Positions 32,722-42,392 are shown, numbered from the stretch's first letter. The stretch: 64,000 nt of DNA from Verrucomicrobiota bacterium (GCA_024233345.1 JACKPT010000002.1:124001-188000); one strand, 5' to 3'. Program-made: numbers and translations. The notes: a model not told the origin generated them from the letters alone.

Positions 32722-32750
32722 TTGATGCCGGGGTGAGTAACCGGTTTATT
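32722..32750 (+). promoter_or_regulatory. Predicted promoter of the envelope cluster
   Basis: TTGATG (32722-32727), 17 bases, TTTATT (32745-32750), 11 bases before the ATG at 32762. Confidence 0.45.
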
Positions 32751-32761
32751 CCTGAAGAACT

Positions 32762-34600
32762 ATGGTCACGAATCGACATCGCGTAGCGACATTTTTGTCT
32801 GTGATCGGATTGCTTTGCATTGTGCTGGGGGTGGTGGTCGGATTGACGGCGCTGGGCAGGATGGATGCGGGGCGGATGCACGTCGTTTTCCTGGGGGGCA
32901 TTTTTATTGTCATAGGCTGCCTCATCCTGCTGTTCCGCCAATGGTATGAAAGGCAGACCGAATCGATCATTCCCTACTACGGAAAGGATCTGGCGGGAGG
33001 ATCGCGAACGCCAGGGAAAGATAAAATCCTTCATGTGAAGCGTGACCAGGTTACCACCGGGCCCTGGAAGCTTTTCATGGTTCTGATCACTGTCCTCAAC
33101 TTGGGACTATTCGCCTTTCTTGTCCCCCGGCTGTTTTTCGGATCCTCGCCTCCGGGGGCAAAGACTCGGTCCGGTGCGCAGGAAGGTCAGTCCGCATGGA
33201 TGAGGAACTTCCTGTTTCCGGCCGGCTACTGGACGGTGGTGGACAACGAGCTCGAGATCAGGGCCGATCATGCATTCAGAGCGACGGATGGTACCCTCAC
33301 CGAGAGTGGCATGGCTTTTCTTGATGATGTGGTTTCCCAGGTGTTGAGTGCCGTGGACCCTGTCACCGTGGCCCTGTATTCCGATGCGCCTGGGCCAAAT
33401 GTGTCCGAAAACTCAACCGCGTCCTTGAACCGAAGTGGCGGGACTGTGGCTGCGGCAGGATACATGGTGGCTCAGGGAATTCCTGACGAACGAATCCGTT
33501 TACGATCCCGTCCTCAGGACGGAACTGTCCCCCCCGAAGCTCTGGTCATGCGTCTTTTGCTGGAGTATCCGGAGGGTCCGGCACGCGTGACAGACGTGAC
33601 CGAATCCGCGCTCGATTTGCCCCCGGCGCCCGAGCGTATTGTCGTGGTTACCCAGGTGGTGGACCGGGTGGTTGAAGTTCCGGTTGAGGTCGAAAAAATC
33701 GTGGAAGTTGAAGTTCCGGTCGAAGTGGTTCGGGAGGTCGAGAAGATTGTCGAAAAGCCGGTCGAAGTAGAGCGGGTTGTCGAGAAGATTGTCGAAAAGC
33801 CGGTCGAAGTAGAGCGGGTTGTCGAGAAACCGGTCGAAGTGATTGTCGAGAAGGTGGTGGAGCCCGCGTATGACGAGGCGTTCCTGATGTCCACCCTGAC
33901 CCGCCTGATCGCTGGAGAGGATGTGGAGGCGGGGGGAGGGCTTCGCCCATCGCTGGCCCTTGCCGCCTTGTGTCTGGTCAATCCCGATTGCGCGCTGCAG
34001 GAGAATGAACTGGCCGGACTGTCGGAACAGGATCGGGACATGGTCATGGCCTACCGGCAACTGTTTGTCCGACTGGGCAGCCGGGAGGATTCCGGATGGG
34101 GCGGGGAACAGTTATCCCTGCTGGCCAAGCGGTTGGCGGGGGTGGTGGTGGAGCGGGAACCGGTCATCGAAGAACCCCCACCGACCTTGAACCTGGCGAA
34201 GGCGGTGCTGTGCAGTTCGGTGCGTGGCTATGGCGATTATGACCCGCTGGATGGAATCAGGATTCGGGGGGCAGGAACCCGTCCGGTTTTCCTGTACACG
34301 GAAGTGGAACATTTTCAGTCGTTGCCCGCCGAGGAGGAGGGCCGTTACCTGGTCCGATTGACCCAGGCCTGGGCCCTGTATGATGCCGACCAACCGGATG
34401 GAGAACCGGTCTGGGTGGAACCCCCGGCGGCGGCCACCGATTGGTCACGGAATATCCGCCGGGATTTCTATCTCGTGCAACTCTTGACGATCCCGGATTC
34501 GGTACCACCCGGCTCGTACCAGCTTCGGATTACGGTCACCGATCAGGCCGTCGGCCGCACGGCTTCGGCGACCCTCCCGGTACGGCTGGGAAAACCCTGA
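32762..34600 (+). CDS. Inner-membrane protein with Val/Glu-repeat rod (envelope cluster gene 1)
   Basis: A 612-residue protein of no family I know. Three hydrophobic segments (about 9-31, 39-58 and 103-122) anchor it. Residues 140-280 contain a globular part with an OmpA/sugar-fold feel (LTESGMAFLDDVVSQVL, GYMVAQGIPDERIRL), suggesting a periplasmic module. Residues about 295-365 are a low-complexity rod of alternating VEKPVEVERVVEKIVEK-type repeats. The C-terminal 140 residues (from AVLCSSVRGYGDY to VRLGK) form a beta-rich domain shared with the lipoprotein encoded next. Part of the rod is encoded by two exact 42-bp DNA repeats. First gene of a four-gene same-strand cluster. Confidence 0.75.
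   Translation: MVTNRHRVATFLSVIGLLCIVLGVVVGLTALGRMDAGRMHVVFLGGIFIVIGCLILLFRQWYERQTESIIPYYGKDLAGGSRTPGKDKILHVKRDQVTTGPWKLFMVLITVLNLGLFAFLVPRLFFGSSPPGAKTRSGAQEGQSAWMRNFLFPAGYWTVVDNELEIRADHAFRATDGTLTESGMAFLDDVVSQVLSAVDPVTVALYSDAPGPNVSENSTASLNRSGGTVAAAGYMVAQGIPDERIRLRSRPQDGTVPPEALVMRLLLEYPEGPARVTDVTESALDLPPAPERIVVVTQVVDRVVEVPVEVEKIVEVEVPVEVVREVEKIVEKPVEVERVVEKIVEKPVEVERVVEKPVEVIVEKVVEPAYDEAFLMSTLTRLIAGEDVEAGGGLRPSLALAALCLVNPDCALQENELAGLSEQDRDMVMAYRQLFVRLGSREDSGWGGEQLSLLAKRLAGVVVEREPVIEEPPPTLNLAKAVLCSSVRGYGDYDPLDGIRIRGAGTRPVFLYTEVEHFQSLPAEEEGRYLVRLTQAWALYDADQPDGEPVWVEPPAAATDWSRNIRRDFYLVQLLTIPDSVPPGSYQLRITVTDQAVGRTASATLPVRLGKP
33745..33828 (+). repeat. Tandem 42-bp repeat inside the Val/Glu rod
   Basis: Two adjacent copies (33745-33786 and 33787-33828) encode IVEKPVEVERVVEK each; a third partial copy follows. 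This could be a site of copy-number change. Confidence 0.8.
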
Positions 34601-34656
34601 TACAGCGGCCGGTCACCGAATCTTCTTACTTGCCAACCGCTATGGGTTTGGGCAGG

Positions 34657-34684
34657 TTGACTGCTCAGATGCATGGCGTATGAG
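34657..34684 (+). promoter_or_regulatory. Predicted promoter before the lipoprotein gene
   Basis: TTGACT (34657-34662), 16 bases, TATGAG (34679-34684). A GAGGAG ribosome-binding site lies at 34784-34789. Suggests the lipoprotein and following genes can be transcribed separately from gene 1. Confidence 0.45.
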
Positions 34685-34797
34685 GACGGTGAGAAACCGG
34701 TTCATTCCGAGCCGGATGAGTTCCGTCGTTTGATCAGGTTCCGCTCGCGGTGCGTGTCGCCCGGCGGGAGGAAAATTCAGATCGAGGAGATAGACAG

Positions 34798-36168
34798 ATG
34801 ATGAAGCTACAACGTGGGTCGATGAAACTTTTGGCCGCGCTTCTGTGCGGTGTTCTGGGGTTGGCTGCGGGATGTCAAACCGTCCCTTCCGCCGAGTCAG
34901 TCCCTGGTGATGCCTCGGATGCCCTGTCGAAGCCGATGCCGGTTGGGGTATTGAGCGCCAACCAACCGATTGTGCTGACTGCCTCGGAAGAGAGCAGTGA
35001 CGAAGCGGCCGTCACCGAAGCCCCGAAAGCGGATTCCGAGGAGATGGTTGCCGAGCGTGCTCCCGAGCCGACGGCCAAAGCGGCCGCGGATCGCCAGGTC
35101 GTGTTTTCCAATATTCCCACGTACCTGCCCAATGATGACATCCAACTGATTGCCGACGGCCTCGATGAATTGAAGGCCGCTGTCCAGGGCATGTCCCAGA
35201 CCCTGTCCGAACGCTCGGTGGTGCAGGAAAAACCGGTGGAAGTGATCAAGGAAGTGGAGAAGGTAGTCGAAGTCCCGGTCGAGGTGATCAAGGAAGTTGA
35301 AAAGCCGGTGGAAGTAATCAAGGAAGTGGAAGTCGAGAAAGTGGTCGAAGTACCGGTGGAAGTGATCAAGGAAGTGGAGAAAGTGGTCGAGGTTCCGGTG
35401 GAGGTGATCAAGGAAGTCGAGGTCGAAAAGATTGTCGAGCAGGCGCTGACCCCGGTCCAAATGGTCACCTCGTTGGATACCCTGTTGAGCGAGCAAGCGG
35501 CCGAGAGCGGTGCCCAGCGCTTGAAGCCGGTTTTTGCCAAGGCGGGTCTGGGTCTGGTGCTTGCCGACGCTGCGGTAAGCGCCCCGGATCTTTCCTCGTT
35601 CAGTGTTGAGGATCAGGCGGTGGTCGCTCCTTACCAGGAATTGTTTTCCCAATTGTCGCAACTTGGATCCGGTGATGCCGAAGCGGACCGCGCCCTGCTG
35701 ATGGCCAGCGCGGACGGGCTTGCCGCCAGTGTCGATGCACTCAAGCCCCTGGAGGTGGTCCAGGCCTGGCTGTGTCAGTCGGTGGCTGGTTTCGGAACCT
35801 TTCTGCCGTACGATGCGTACGAATTTCCCCGCGGGAACATTCCCCGCATTCTGGTGTATACAGAGCTGGCCAACTATGAATCCCAGCGCCAGGCCGATGG
35901 CCAGTTTGTTGTCCGGTTGACGCAGGAACTTTCCCTGCACAAAGTCTCCCGCGGCAAGGCCTCGGATGAACCGGTATGGCGTGAGTCGTCGGTGGAAATT
36001 GTCGACCTGTCGCGGAATGTGCGAAAGGACTTTTTTCTGGTTCAGGTGCTTCGCCTGCCCAACGATTTGAGCCGGGGGACCTATGAACTTCAGATTGCGG
36101 TCAAGGATCTGGCCACCAACGAAACGGCGGTCAAGTCCGTGCGCCTGAAACTTCATTCCGGTCAGTAA
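34798..36168 (+). CDS. Lipoprotein with Val/Glu-repeat rod, paralogue of gene 1 (envelope cluster gene 2)
   Basis: A 456-residue protein with a lipoprotein signal (LLCGVLGLAAGC, Cys26). After a flexible acidic linker (30-105) comes a short helical part, then a rod of VEVIKEVEKVVEVPVEVIK-type repeats at about 144-215, and a C-terminal domain (about 320-456). That domain aligns with gene 1: WLCQSVAGFGTF against VLCSSVRGYGDY, RILVYTELANYES against VFLYTEVEHFQS, and SRNVRKDFFLVQVLRLP against SRNIRRDFYLVQLLTIP. So one paralogue is held in the inner membrane and the other by a lipid anchor. Start chosen by lipobox and the GAGGAG site. Function unknown. Confidence 0.78.
   Translation: MMKLQRGSMKLLAALLCGVLGLAAGCQTVPSAESVPGDASDALSKPMPVGVLSANQPIVLTASEESSDEAAVTEAPKADSEEMVAERAPEPTAKAAADRQVVFSNIPTYLPNDDIQLIADGLDELKAAVQGMSQTLSERSVVQEKPVEVIKEVEKVVEVPVEVIKEVEKPVEVIKEVEVEKVVEVPVEVIKEVEKVVEVPVEVIKEVEVEKIVEQALTPVQMVTSLDTLLSEQAAESGAQRLKPVFAKAGLGLVLADAAVSAPDLSSFSVEDQAVVAPYQELFSQLSQLGSGDAEADRALLMASADGLAASVDALKPLEVVQAWLCQSVAGFGTFLPYDAYEFPRGNIPRILVYTELANYESQRQADGQFVVRLTQELSLHKVSRGKASDEPVWRESSVEIVDLSRNVRKDFFLVQVLRLPNDLSRGTYELQIAVKDLATNETAVKSVRLKLHSGQ
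35227..35440 (+). repeat. Val/Glu/Lys repeat coding tract in the lipoprotein
   Basis: About 71 codons of degenerate EKPVEVIKEVEK/VVEVPVEVIKEVE units. DNA copies vary at third positions, so the repeat is older than the tandem in gene 1. Confidence 0.75.
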
Positions 36169-36217
36169 TTCCGGCGAGAGCGAGCCGTGCGAAATTAACC
36201 GCAGCGACAGGACATCC

Positions 36218-39200
36218 ATGAAAAGCGGAAGCGGCACCACCGAATCCCAGTCACCTTGGTACGTGCAGACGCCTGAGCAGGAGGTGTATGGCCCGATTCG
36301 TTGGGATGAATTGCGAGCCTGGGCGGAAGAGGGCCGCATTGCTCCAGACTACCGGTTGAGTCAGGATCAGGTGTCCTGGCAGGACGCGGTGTCGGTGGAG
36401 GGCCTGGAAATGGACTGGATCGCGGACATGGGGGGCGACCAGCAACTGGGTCCGTTTCCCCTCGCCGCGTTTCGCGATTTTCTGCATCTCGGCATCATTC
36501 AGCCGGACTCGCCATTAACCAACCGGGTCACCGGTTCTTCCGGGGTTCTGTCGAGTCTGCTTGCCCCGGAGGGGATCCCGGCGGAAGGACAGGATCCGGA
36601 AATTGTCCGCCTTCAGAGCGAGCGGATTGAAGCACTCGAAGCGGAACTGGGCGAGAGCCGAGCGGCGTTGTCCCAGACTCGTTCCGAATTGGATGATTTA
36701 CGCCGCCAGATCAAGGCTTCCTCCGCCGATGCGGCATCAAAGGCCGAAGCTTCCCGACTGGCCATGGAGGAAAAGGTTCAACAGGTCTCCCGCCTTCAGC
36801 AAGCGCTGGACGAAGCGCGGAAGCAGTCCGAAGCGCAGGTCCGCGCCGTTGCCGAGAAGGAAGCCGGCTTATCCCGCCGTATTGCCGAGTTGGAAGAGTT
36901 GGTTGCCGGCAAGGAGCAGGAGCTTGCCCGCGAGCGGGAAGCACTGGCCGGTACCCTGACCCTCAAGGAACAATCGGTCCTGGACATTCAGCGGCGCGAA
37001 CAGGCTGCCCTTGACCTGGCCGCGCGCACAGAGAAAAATTTAACCGCGCAGTTGGCGGACGCTTCCGCCAAGTTGGTCGCGATGGAAGAGCGCCACACCC
37101 GAGAGAGCGGGGGTTGGTCGGAGAAGTTGGCGGCATTTGAGAAGTCCTCCCGTGAGGCCCTGGCCCTCGAGCAGAAGGCCAGGGAGGAGGCGTTGCGACG
37201 GGAAGGGGAGCTCGCGTCACGGATTGAAGCGCTGGAGGCGGCCAGGGCGTCTGCGGATGCGTCTCATATCCAGGCGGTTCAGCACCTTGAAGCGCGTTTG
37301 GCGGAGACCAGCCGGGAAGTCGAGTCCCTCCGCGGACAAGCGCAAGCCTTGCAGCAATCGCTGGATGCCCGCACGGCACAGGTGGCCGAGCTGGAAACGA
37401 AACTGGACGAGCAGGCACGCAGCGAAGAAAGGCTGTCCGGTCAACTGAAGCAGGAAGCCGAAGCGGCGAGCCATGCACGGAAAGAGCGGGACGGGATACA
37501 GTTGGCCCTGTCCGCCAAGGAGCAGGAGCTTGCCGCCAAGGTGGCTGAATGGACTGCGCTCACCGCGGCGTCGGAGGCAGCGACCCGTGAACGGGATTCG
37601 ACGATTCAGCGGTTGACCGGAGAACTTGAGCAGGTCCGACAGTCGCTTCAGGAGAAGGAACAGACCCTGTCGGTGACGACCCTCGACCTGGGCAAACAAC
37701 TTCAAATGGCGGAGGCAAAGGCGGAGGAGCGAGGCCGGGAATGTGACCGGTTGGCCGCCCAGCTTGCGGAAGCCGAAGCGGAAAAGCAGTCCTCCCTCGT
37801 CGACCATCAACAGGCGGTTGAAGCCTTGCGTCAGCATCTCGGGGAAACGGAAAATCAGTTCCGGGAAGCCCAGGCTCAGATTGAAGCGGCCCGCACCGAG
37901 TTAACCGAGGCTCGTCAGGCTGACCAGGCCCGTGCGACTGAACTCCAGCATCAACTGGAAGAGGCGACCCGTTCTTTCGAACAACGGAACGCGGAACTCG
38001 GCGAGCAACTGGCCAGGGCGAACCGTGAGGCGGAAGAACGGACTGTGCAGTTGGAGGAATCCGGCAAACGGGAGGCACATCGTGCCAACCAGGTGTCAGC
38101 ACTGGAAGAACAACTGACCCGCCTACGCAAGGATTATGAGAAGGAACAGGGTCTGCATCAGAAACTCCGGGATGACCTCGGTCGACGGGAGCAGGAATTG
38201 GCTTCCCGCCAGGAAATGGTTCGGGCCGCTCTGCTGGAAGAACTAACCCAGCGCGAAGCGGAGATGAATCGCGAGGAGCTGATTGCGAAGTCGGTGCAGG
38301 AAACGATGCAGCAGCGCCGTGACAATCTCAACCGCTTCATGGCTTCACTGGAAACCATTACCCACGCTCCCCTGACCGGTCAGAAGGATGCTTTTCTGCG
38401 TCAGAAGCAAGCCCTGGAGCAGGCGCCGAAGCTGGAAGCTGAGCTTAAACAGTTGCGCTCGGACCTTGAGCGGACCCGGCATCAGGCCGAAACCATGCGG
38501 CAGGAGCTGGCATCGGAAGTGGATCGTTTGCGAGGGGATAACCAGGAACTTACCGCCGCCCGTGACCGGGCGTTGTCCGATCTGGAGGAGCAGGAAGCAT
38601 CCATGAATGAGTTGAAGGAGCGCAGCCGCAAGGTAGAGCAGACATTGAATCAGCGCATTGAACGGATGCAGGAAGAGAACCGGAGCCTTTCCGCCCGGCT
38701 CGGTGATGCGCATCTGGAGGTCGAGAAGCTGGCCAAGCTTTGCAAGGATGCCGAGGAGAATCTCCAGCGCCAGGTCGAGGAGTGGCAGCAGTCACAGGAG
38801 CAGCGGGAGCAGGAGCTTTCCGAGCTGCAACTGCGGGAGCAGGAATTGACCGCGGCAGTTGAGGATAGTCAGAGCCGATATCACCAGGCAATCGAACAGG
38901 CTGAAGCGCTGCAGTCAAGGCTGGACGACCGGGAGGCGGTCTGGGCTTCCGCAGAACAGGTTGCCCAGGATGAGAAGGATCAATTGATGCATCAGTTGAC
39001 CGCCTGGAAAGAGCAGGCGTTGAGTCAGGAGGAGGCACTGCAGAAGGCGCTTGCCGATGTCGATTCGTGGGCGGAGCAAGCCCGCCAGATTGAGGAGGAG
39101 CGGCGGGAGCAGGAACAGCGGCTGCGGGCGGAACAGGCCGATCTTCAGGCGGAAGTGGAACGACTCACCGGCGAATATCAGCGGGTTGCGGAAAGCCTGC

Positions 39201-40750
39201 GGGAATCCCAGGAAGCCCGCGAACTGTTTGTGCAGGATCAGCAGAGCCGGGAGCAGGAGGTTGAGGCATTGCGCCAGCAGTTGGCGGAGAGCGAAAGCCG
39301 GTTGGAGCGGGCGGCCGACGAGCAGCGTGAAGCGGTGGCCCGCGTGCAGGAGCAGGTGCGGGCACTGACCGAGAAATCGGACGCGCAGCAGGCGGCTCTC
39401 GCCGAGGAGAAAAAGCAGAATCAGCAGCGGGTCGAAGCCATGGCCGCGCTGCGAAAAGCACTTCAGGACGAGCAGCAGGCTGCGGGAGCCCGCGAACAGA
39501 AGCTGCTGGCCATGACCGCCGAGGTGGAGGCTGATCGAGAGCGGATCCGGCATCGGGAAGAGGAATTGGCTGCGAGCAAGAAAGCCCTGTTGGAGGAGCA
39601 GGCACGCCGCCAGGCCCTTGAAGAAAAGCTGCTGCCGCAGGAGAAGATTTTACAGGACACCCAGGAGCAGATTCAGAAGCTGGAGGAAGAGCTCAACCGC
39701 GAGAAGATGGGAAGCCGGGAAGAACGGGAGAGCGCCCAGCTCCGTCAGGCGGAATTGGCGTCGCGGATGGAAGCCGCGCAGGCGGAATACCGGGCGCTGG
39801 AAACCCGTCTTGACGAAGCGTTGCAGGAGCTGGAACAGCGGAAACTCGTCCAGGAGGACGAGCAGCGTCAATCGGTGCTGCGCCAGGAATACTTGCAGGA
39901 GCAGATCGATCTGCTCCAGCAGGAGTCGGATCGGTTGACCGGCGACTATGAAGCCTCGGTAGCCGGGCTGGAGAAGCAGCGCAATGAATTGGAGGATGAG
40001 TTGGAGAATACCCGGGTGACCGTGGAGGATCTCCAGCACCGGGTGGAACAGTTCCGGCAGGAAAATCAGTCGATGACGATGCGACTGGATCAGCAGAAGA
40101 AGTTTTATGACGAGGAAAGGGAGACCCGCCGCCAGCGCGAAGTGGAATTGCAGCAGCAGCGCAAGAGCTATCAGGAGCTGTTGGGTTCCCTGCGGCAGAA
40201 GGACCAGAAAATCACGCAGCAAACCAAGTTGACCGAGGATGCCTTGGCCCGGGCGCGCCAAAAGGAAGAAGTCCTGACCCGTCGTCTGGAGCAGCTTCAG
40301 CAGGATTGGCGGTCGGCCTTGACCAAGCTGGAGCATGCGGAGCGGGAACTGATGCAGTACCGCCGGGGAACGAGAGTCGCCGACCCCGGCACGGAGCCGC
40401 CAGCCCGTCGCTCGCGTTTTGATGCGGCCGCACCGTCCCGACGCGCCTCTTCGGAATCCGGTGCGTCCTCACGCAGCAAGGCGGTTCGGGCCAAATCAGA
40501 AACAAAGATGGTCACCGACGAGTTGCCCGGTGTGGCGCAGTGGGTGGAGCAGGAATCAGCCTCTGCCCCGGTCGATGAGGAGCCCATGCTGCCCTTGACC
40601 GAAACCGCAGAGGGCGAGGCCGACACCGATCGGGAGCCCAAATCCGACCCGCCTGAATCTCCACCCGCCAAACCACGTCGGGTGGTCACCCGTGAAGAGG
40701 TGCAGCGCGGCTTGCGTACCACCACCAAACCTCAGATTCGATTGCAATAA
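36218..40750 (+). CDS. Giant GYF-domain coiled-coil protein (envelope cluster gene 3)
   Basis: A 1510-residue cytoplasmic protein. The N-terminus is a GYF_2-type domain (about 10-58: WYVQTPEQEVYGPIRWDEL..WAEEGRI), followed by a second similar unit (about 66-105: GGDQQLGPFPLAAFRDFL). GYF domains bind Pro-rich peptides. Residues about 125-1390 are almost unbroken coiled coil rich in Glu, Gln, Ala and Arg, which would span well over 100 nm if extended. The last 110 residues are disordered and end KPQIRLQ. No ATPase heads or hinge are present, so it is not an SMC protein. It is followed after 2 bases by a membrane protein with a Pro-rich N-terminus, a plausible GYF ligand. Confidence 0.8.
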   Translation: MKSGSGTTESQSPWYVQTPEQEVYGPIRWDELRAWAEEGRIAPDYRLSQDQVSWQDAVSVEGLEMDWIADMGGDQQLGPFPLAAFRDFLHLGIIQPDSPLTNRVTGSSGVLSSLLAPEGIPAEGQDPEIVRLQSERIEALEAELGESRAALSQTRSELDDLRRQIKASSADAASKAEASRLAMEEKVQQVSRLQQALDEARKQSEAQVRAVAEKEAGLSRRIAELEELVAGKEQELAREREALAGTLTLKEQSVLDIQRREQAALDLAARTEKNLTAQLADASAKLVAMEERHTRESGGWSEKLAAFEKSSREALALEQKAREEALRREGELASRIEALEAARASADASHIQAVQHLEARLAETSREVESLRGQAQALQQSLDARTAQVAELETKLDEQARSEERLSGQLKQEAEAASHARKERDGIQLALSAKEQELAAKVAEWTALTAASEAATRERDSTIQRLTGELEQVRQSLQEKEQTLSVTTLDLGKQLQMAEAKAEERGRECDRLAAQLAEAEAEKQSSLVDHQQAVEALRQHLGETENQFREAQAQIEAARTELTEARQADQARATELQHQLEEATRSFEQRNAELGEQLARANREAEERTVQLEESGKREAHRANQVSALEEQLTRLRKDYEKEQGLHQKLRDDLGRREQELASRQEMVRAALLEELTQREAEMNREELIAKSVQETMQQRRDNLNRFMASLETITHAPLTGQKDAFLRQKQALEQAPKLEAELKQLRSDLERTRHQAETMRQELASEVDRLRGDNQELTAARDRALSDLEEQEASMNELKERSRKVEQTLNQRIERMQEENRSLSARLGDAHLEVEKLAKLCKDAEENLQRQVEEWQQSQEQREQELSELQLREQELTAAVEDSQSRYHQAIEQAEALQSRLDDREAVWASAEQVAQDEKDQLMHQLTAWKEQALSQEEALQKALADVDSWAEQARQIEEERREQEQRLRAEQADLQAEVERLTGEYQRVAESLRESQEARELFVQDQQSREQEVEALRQQLAESESRLERAADEQREAVARVQEQVRALTEKSDAQQAALAEEKKQNQQRVEAMAALRKALQDEQQAAGAREQKLLAMTAEVEADRERIRHREEELAASKKALLEEQARRQALEEKLLPQEKILQDTQEQIQKLEEELNREKMGSREERESAQLRQAELASRMEAAQAEYRALETRLDEALQELEQRKLVQEDEQRQSVLRQEYLQEQIDLLQQESDRLTGDYEASVAGLEKQRNELEDELENTRVTVEDLQHRVEQFRQENQSMTMRLDQQKKFYDEERETRRQREVELQQQRKSYQELLGSLRQKDQKITQQTKLTEDALARARQKEEVLTRRLEQLQQDWRSALTKLEHAERELMQYRRGTRVADPGTEPPARRSRFDAAAPSRRASSESGASSRSKAVRAKSETKMVTDELPGVAQWVEQESASAPVDEEPMLPLTETAEGEADTDREPKSDPPESPPAKPRRVVTREEVQRGLRTTTKPQIRLQ

Positions 40751-40752
40751 GC

Positions 40753-42330
40753 ATGAACCCGGTTCCTCCCAAATCCACGATCCCCCCCAAGATCGCGGCC
40801 AAACTGTACACCGCGAACCGCCCCCCGGTGGCTACCGGGACGCCCCATAGGGCGGTGTCCTCTGCTGCGCAGGATGGGAGTTCGGGTGGCCGTTCACAGC
40901 CGATATCCGCCGTGGTCTGGCTGGTTTTCGCCCTGGCTTTTCTTCTGCTCGGTTGGTTCGGCTCGTCGTGGTACCGGGATCAGCAGGAAAAGCATGTGAA
41001 GGAAGGCGACCTTACGACTGTGCCGGAGGTGGTTCGGGATGAACCAGCGCCTGCGGTGACGGTGGTGCAGGGACCGGACAAGAAACCATTGCCCGATATT
41101 TCCGAGGCGACCCGGCAGGCTTTTCAGACCGCGAGTGAGCTGGTGAAAAACCAGCGGATTCAGTTGGACATGATTCAGCAACGGTTGATCGGTATTGATC
41201 AGGCCCGCAAATCGCTGGAGGCGACTGCCCTGCGTTTGTCCACCACCGGCACCATGGTTGCCGAGACAAAACTTGATTTCGATTGGCTCGCCCGATTGGA
41301 GGCGCTGCAGGGGGCCGTGGACTCCCTGACCAACCTCGTTTATTCGAATCGTGAGAGCATGCTTGAGGATCGCCCGGTCAGTCTACCTCCGGAATTGATG
41401 GCCCGGATGGATGCGCTCACGGATACCATGGACTCACTGCAGCAGGTTTTACCGCATGTGCAAGCCCTGGCCGACCAGCCGGTCCCGGATAAAACACAGG
41501 ACATGGCGGAACTGAGCGGGCGGATGGATCAGATGGTGGTTTCCCTGGAGCATCTTCGGGAACTTATGGTCCAGTCGGCGGATACCCCGGCCCCGGTGCC
41601 TTCCGTGGTCGAGGTTCCCGCAGAGTGGACGGAGCGATTGGATACCCTCGAGGGAGCCATGAACACCTTGGCCGCAGCACTGGTTGATGCCCGGTCGGGG
41701 GAGGCGGTTCCCGATGCCCAATCTGCGGAAGCCGTCACTGAGAAACTTGAGGCACTGCGCCAAACCATGGATGGTTTCAAGGAGACCCTGTCCGGGCAAG
41801 GGGCAACCCTGGAGGAGCTTCAGTCCTATGTAAGCGAACTTCAGCCTGTGGCGGAGGCGGTCGAGTCTCTCTCCAAGTCGCTCGCCCACAGCAAGCCGAG
41901 CCAAGCTCCGGAATCCGGGATATCTGCGGAATTACAGGAAACCATGGGGCAATTGACCGAGGTGGTCAGTGATGTCCGCCGTGATGTGCAGGCGTACCGG
42001 CAGGAGATTACCCGGTTGTCATCACAAGTCACGGATCTCGGGCGGTTGCCCACCAACATCCTGCAGGTCTCCGGGGTGATGGAGAGGGATCCCACGACGA
42101 TTCTCTACCGCACCCGGGTGGTGCTGTACCCTGAGCGCAAACCGAGCCAGCCCTCTGCGGAGAAACCTCAGGTCTTTTCCGAGGGTTCGGTGGTGTTGAC
42201 GCCTTCTTCTTTCTCCGCCCAACCCGAGCCGGTGGTGTCGGTGGACGACTCGGTCTATTCTCCGGCCCGGGCCAGCTTGCATGGGCTTGGTGGCGGTGCG
42301 GTCAGCCCCGGCAATTCGACCCTGCCCTGA
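40753..42330 (+). CDS. Single-pass membrane coiled-coil protein with Pro-rich N-terminus (envelope cluster gene 4)
   Basis: A 525-residue protein starting 2 bp after gene 3, so translation is probably coupled. The cytoplasmic N-terminus is Pro-rich (VPPKSTIPPKIAAKL, RPPVATGTPH). One membrane helix lies at about 53-72 (AVVWLVFALAFLLLGWFGSSW). The periplasmic part is mostly amphipathic helix with regular LxxxMDxLxxxMxxL-like heptads (100-430) and a Ser/Pro-rich tail. The Pro-rich end could be the ligand of the GYF domain of gene 3, linking the cytoplasmic coiled coil to the envelope. No family recognised. Confidence 0.75.
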   Translation: MNPVPPKSTIPPKIAAKLYTANRPPVATGTPHRAVSSAAQDGSSGGRSQPISAVVWLVFALAFLLLGWFGSSWYRDQQEKHVKEGDLTTVPEVVRDEPAPAVTVVQGPDKKPLPDISEATRQAFQTASELVKNQRIQLDMIQQRLIGIDQARKSLEATALRLSTTGTMVAETKLDFDWLARLEALQGAVDSLTNLVYSNRESMLEDRPVSLPPELMARMDALTDTMDSLQQVLPHVQALADQPVPDKTQDMAELSGRMDQMVVSLEHLRELMVQSADTPAPVPSVVEVPAEWTERLDTLEGAMNTLAAALVDARSGEAVPDAQSAEAVTEKLEALRQTMDGFKETLSGQGATLEELQSYVSELQPVAEAVESLSKSLAHSKPSQAPESGISAELQETMGQLTEVVSDVRRDVQAYRQEITRLSSQVTDLGRLPTNILQVSGVMERDPTTILYRTRVVLYPERKPSQPSAEKPQVFSEGSVVLTPSSFSAQPEPVVSVDDSVYSPARASLHGLGGGAVSPGNSTLP

Positions 42331-42392
42331 TCGCCATGCGCGATCAGTGGGGTTTCCATGGCGTGGAAACCGTGCCGACAGGGGGGGCGGGT

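Noticed and set aside
33661..35440. CRISPR-like or intergenic tandem repeats
   Set aside because: The repeats are in-frame coding sequence for Val/Glu rods without unique spacers.
34897..36339. 480-codon minus-strand frame rich in His/Leu/Asp opposite the lipoprotein
   Set aside because: It is the antisense reading of the Val/Glu repeats. The lipoprotein has a lipobox, SD and paralogue.
36600..40400. SMC-family chromosome condensation protein
   Set aside because: The long coiled coil has no Walker A/B ATPase heads or hinge, and it begins with GYF-type domains.
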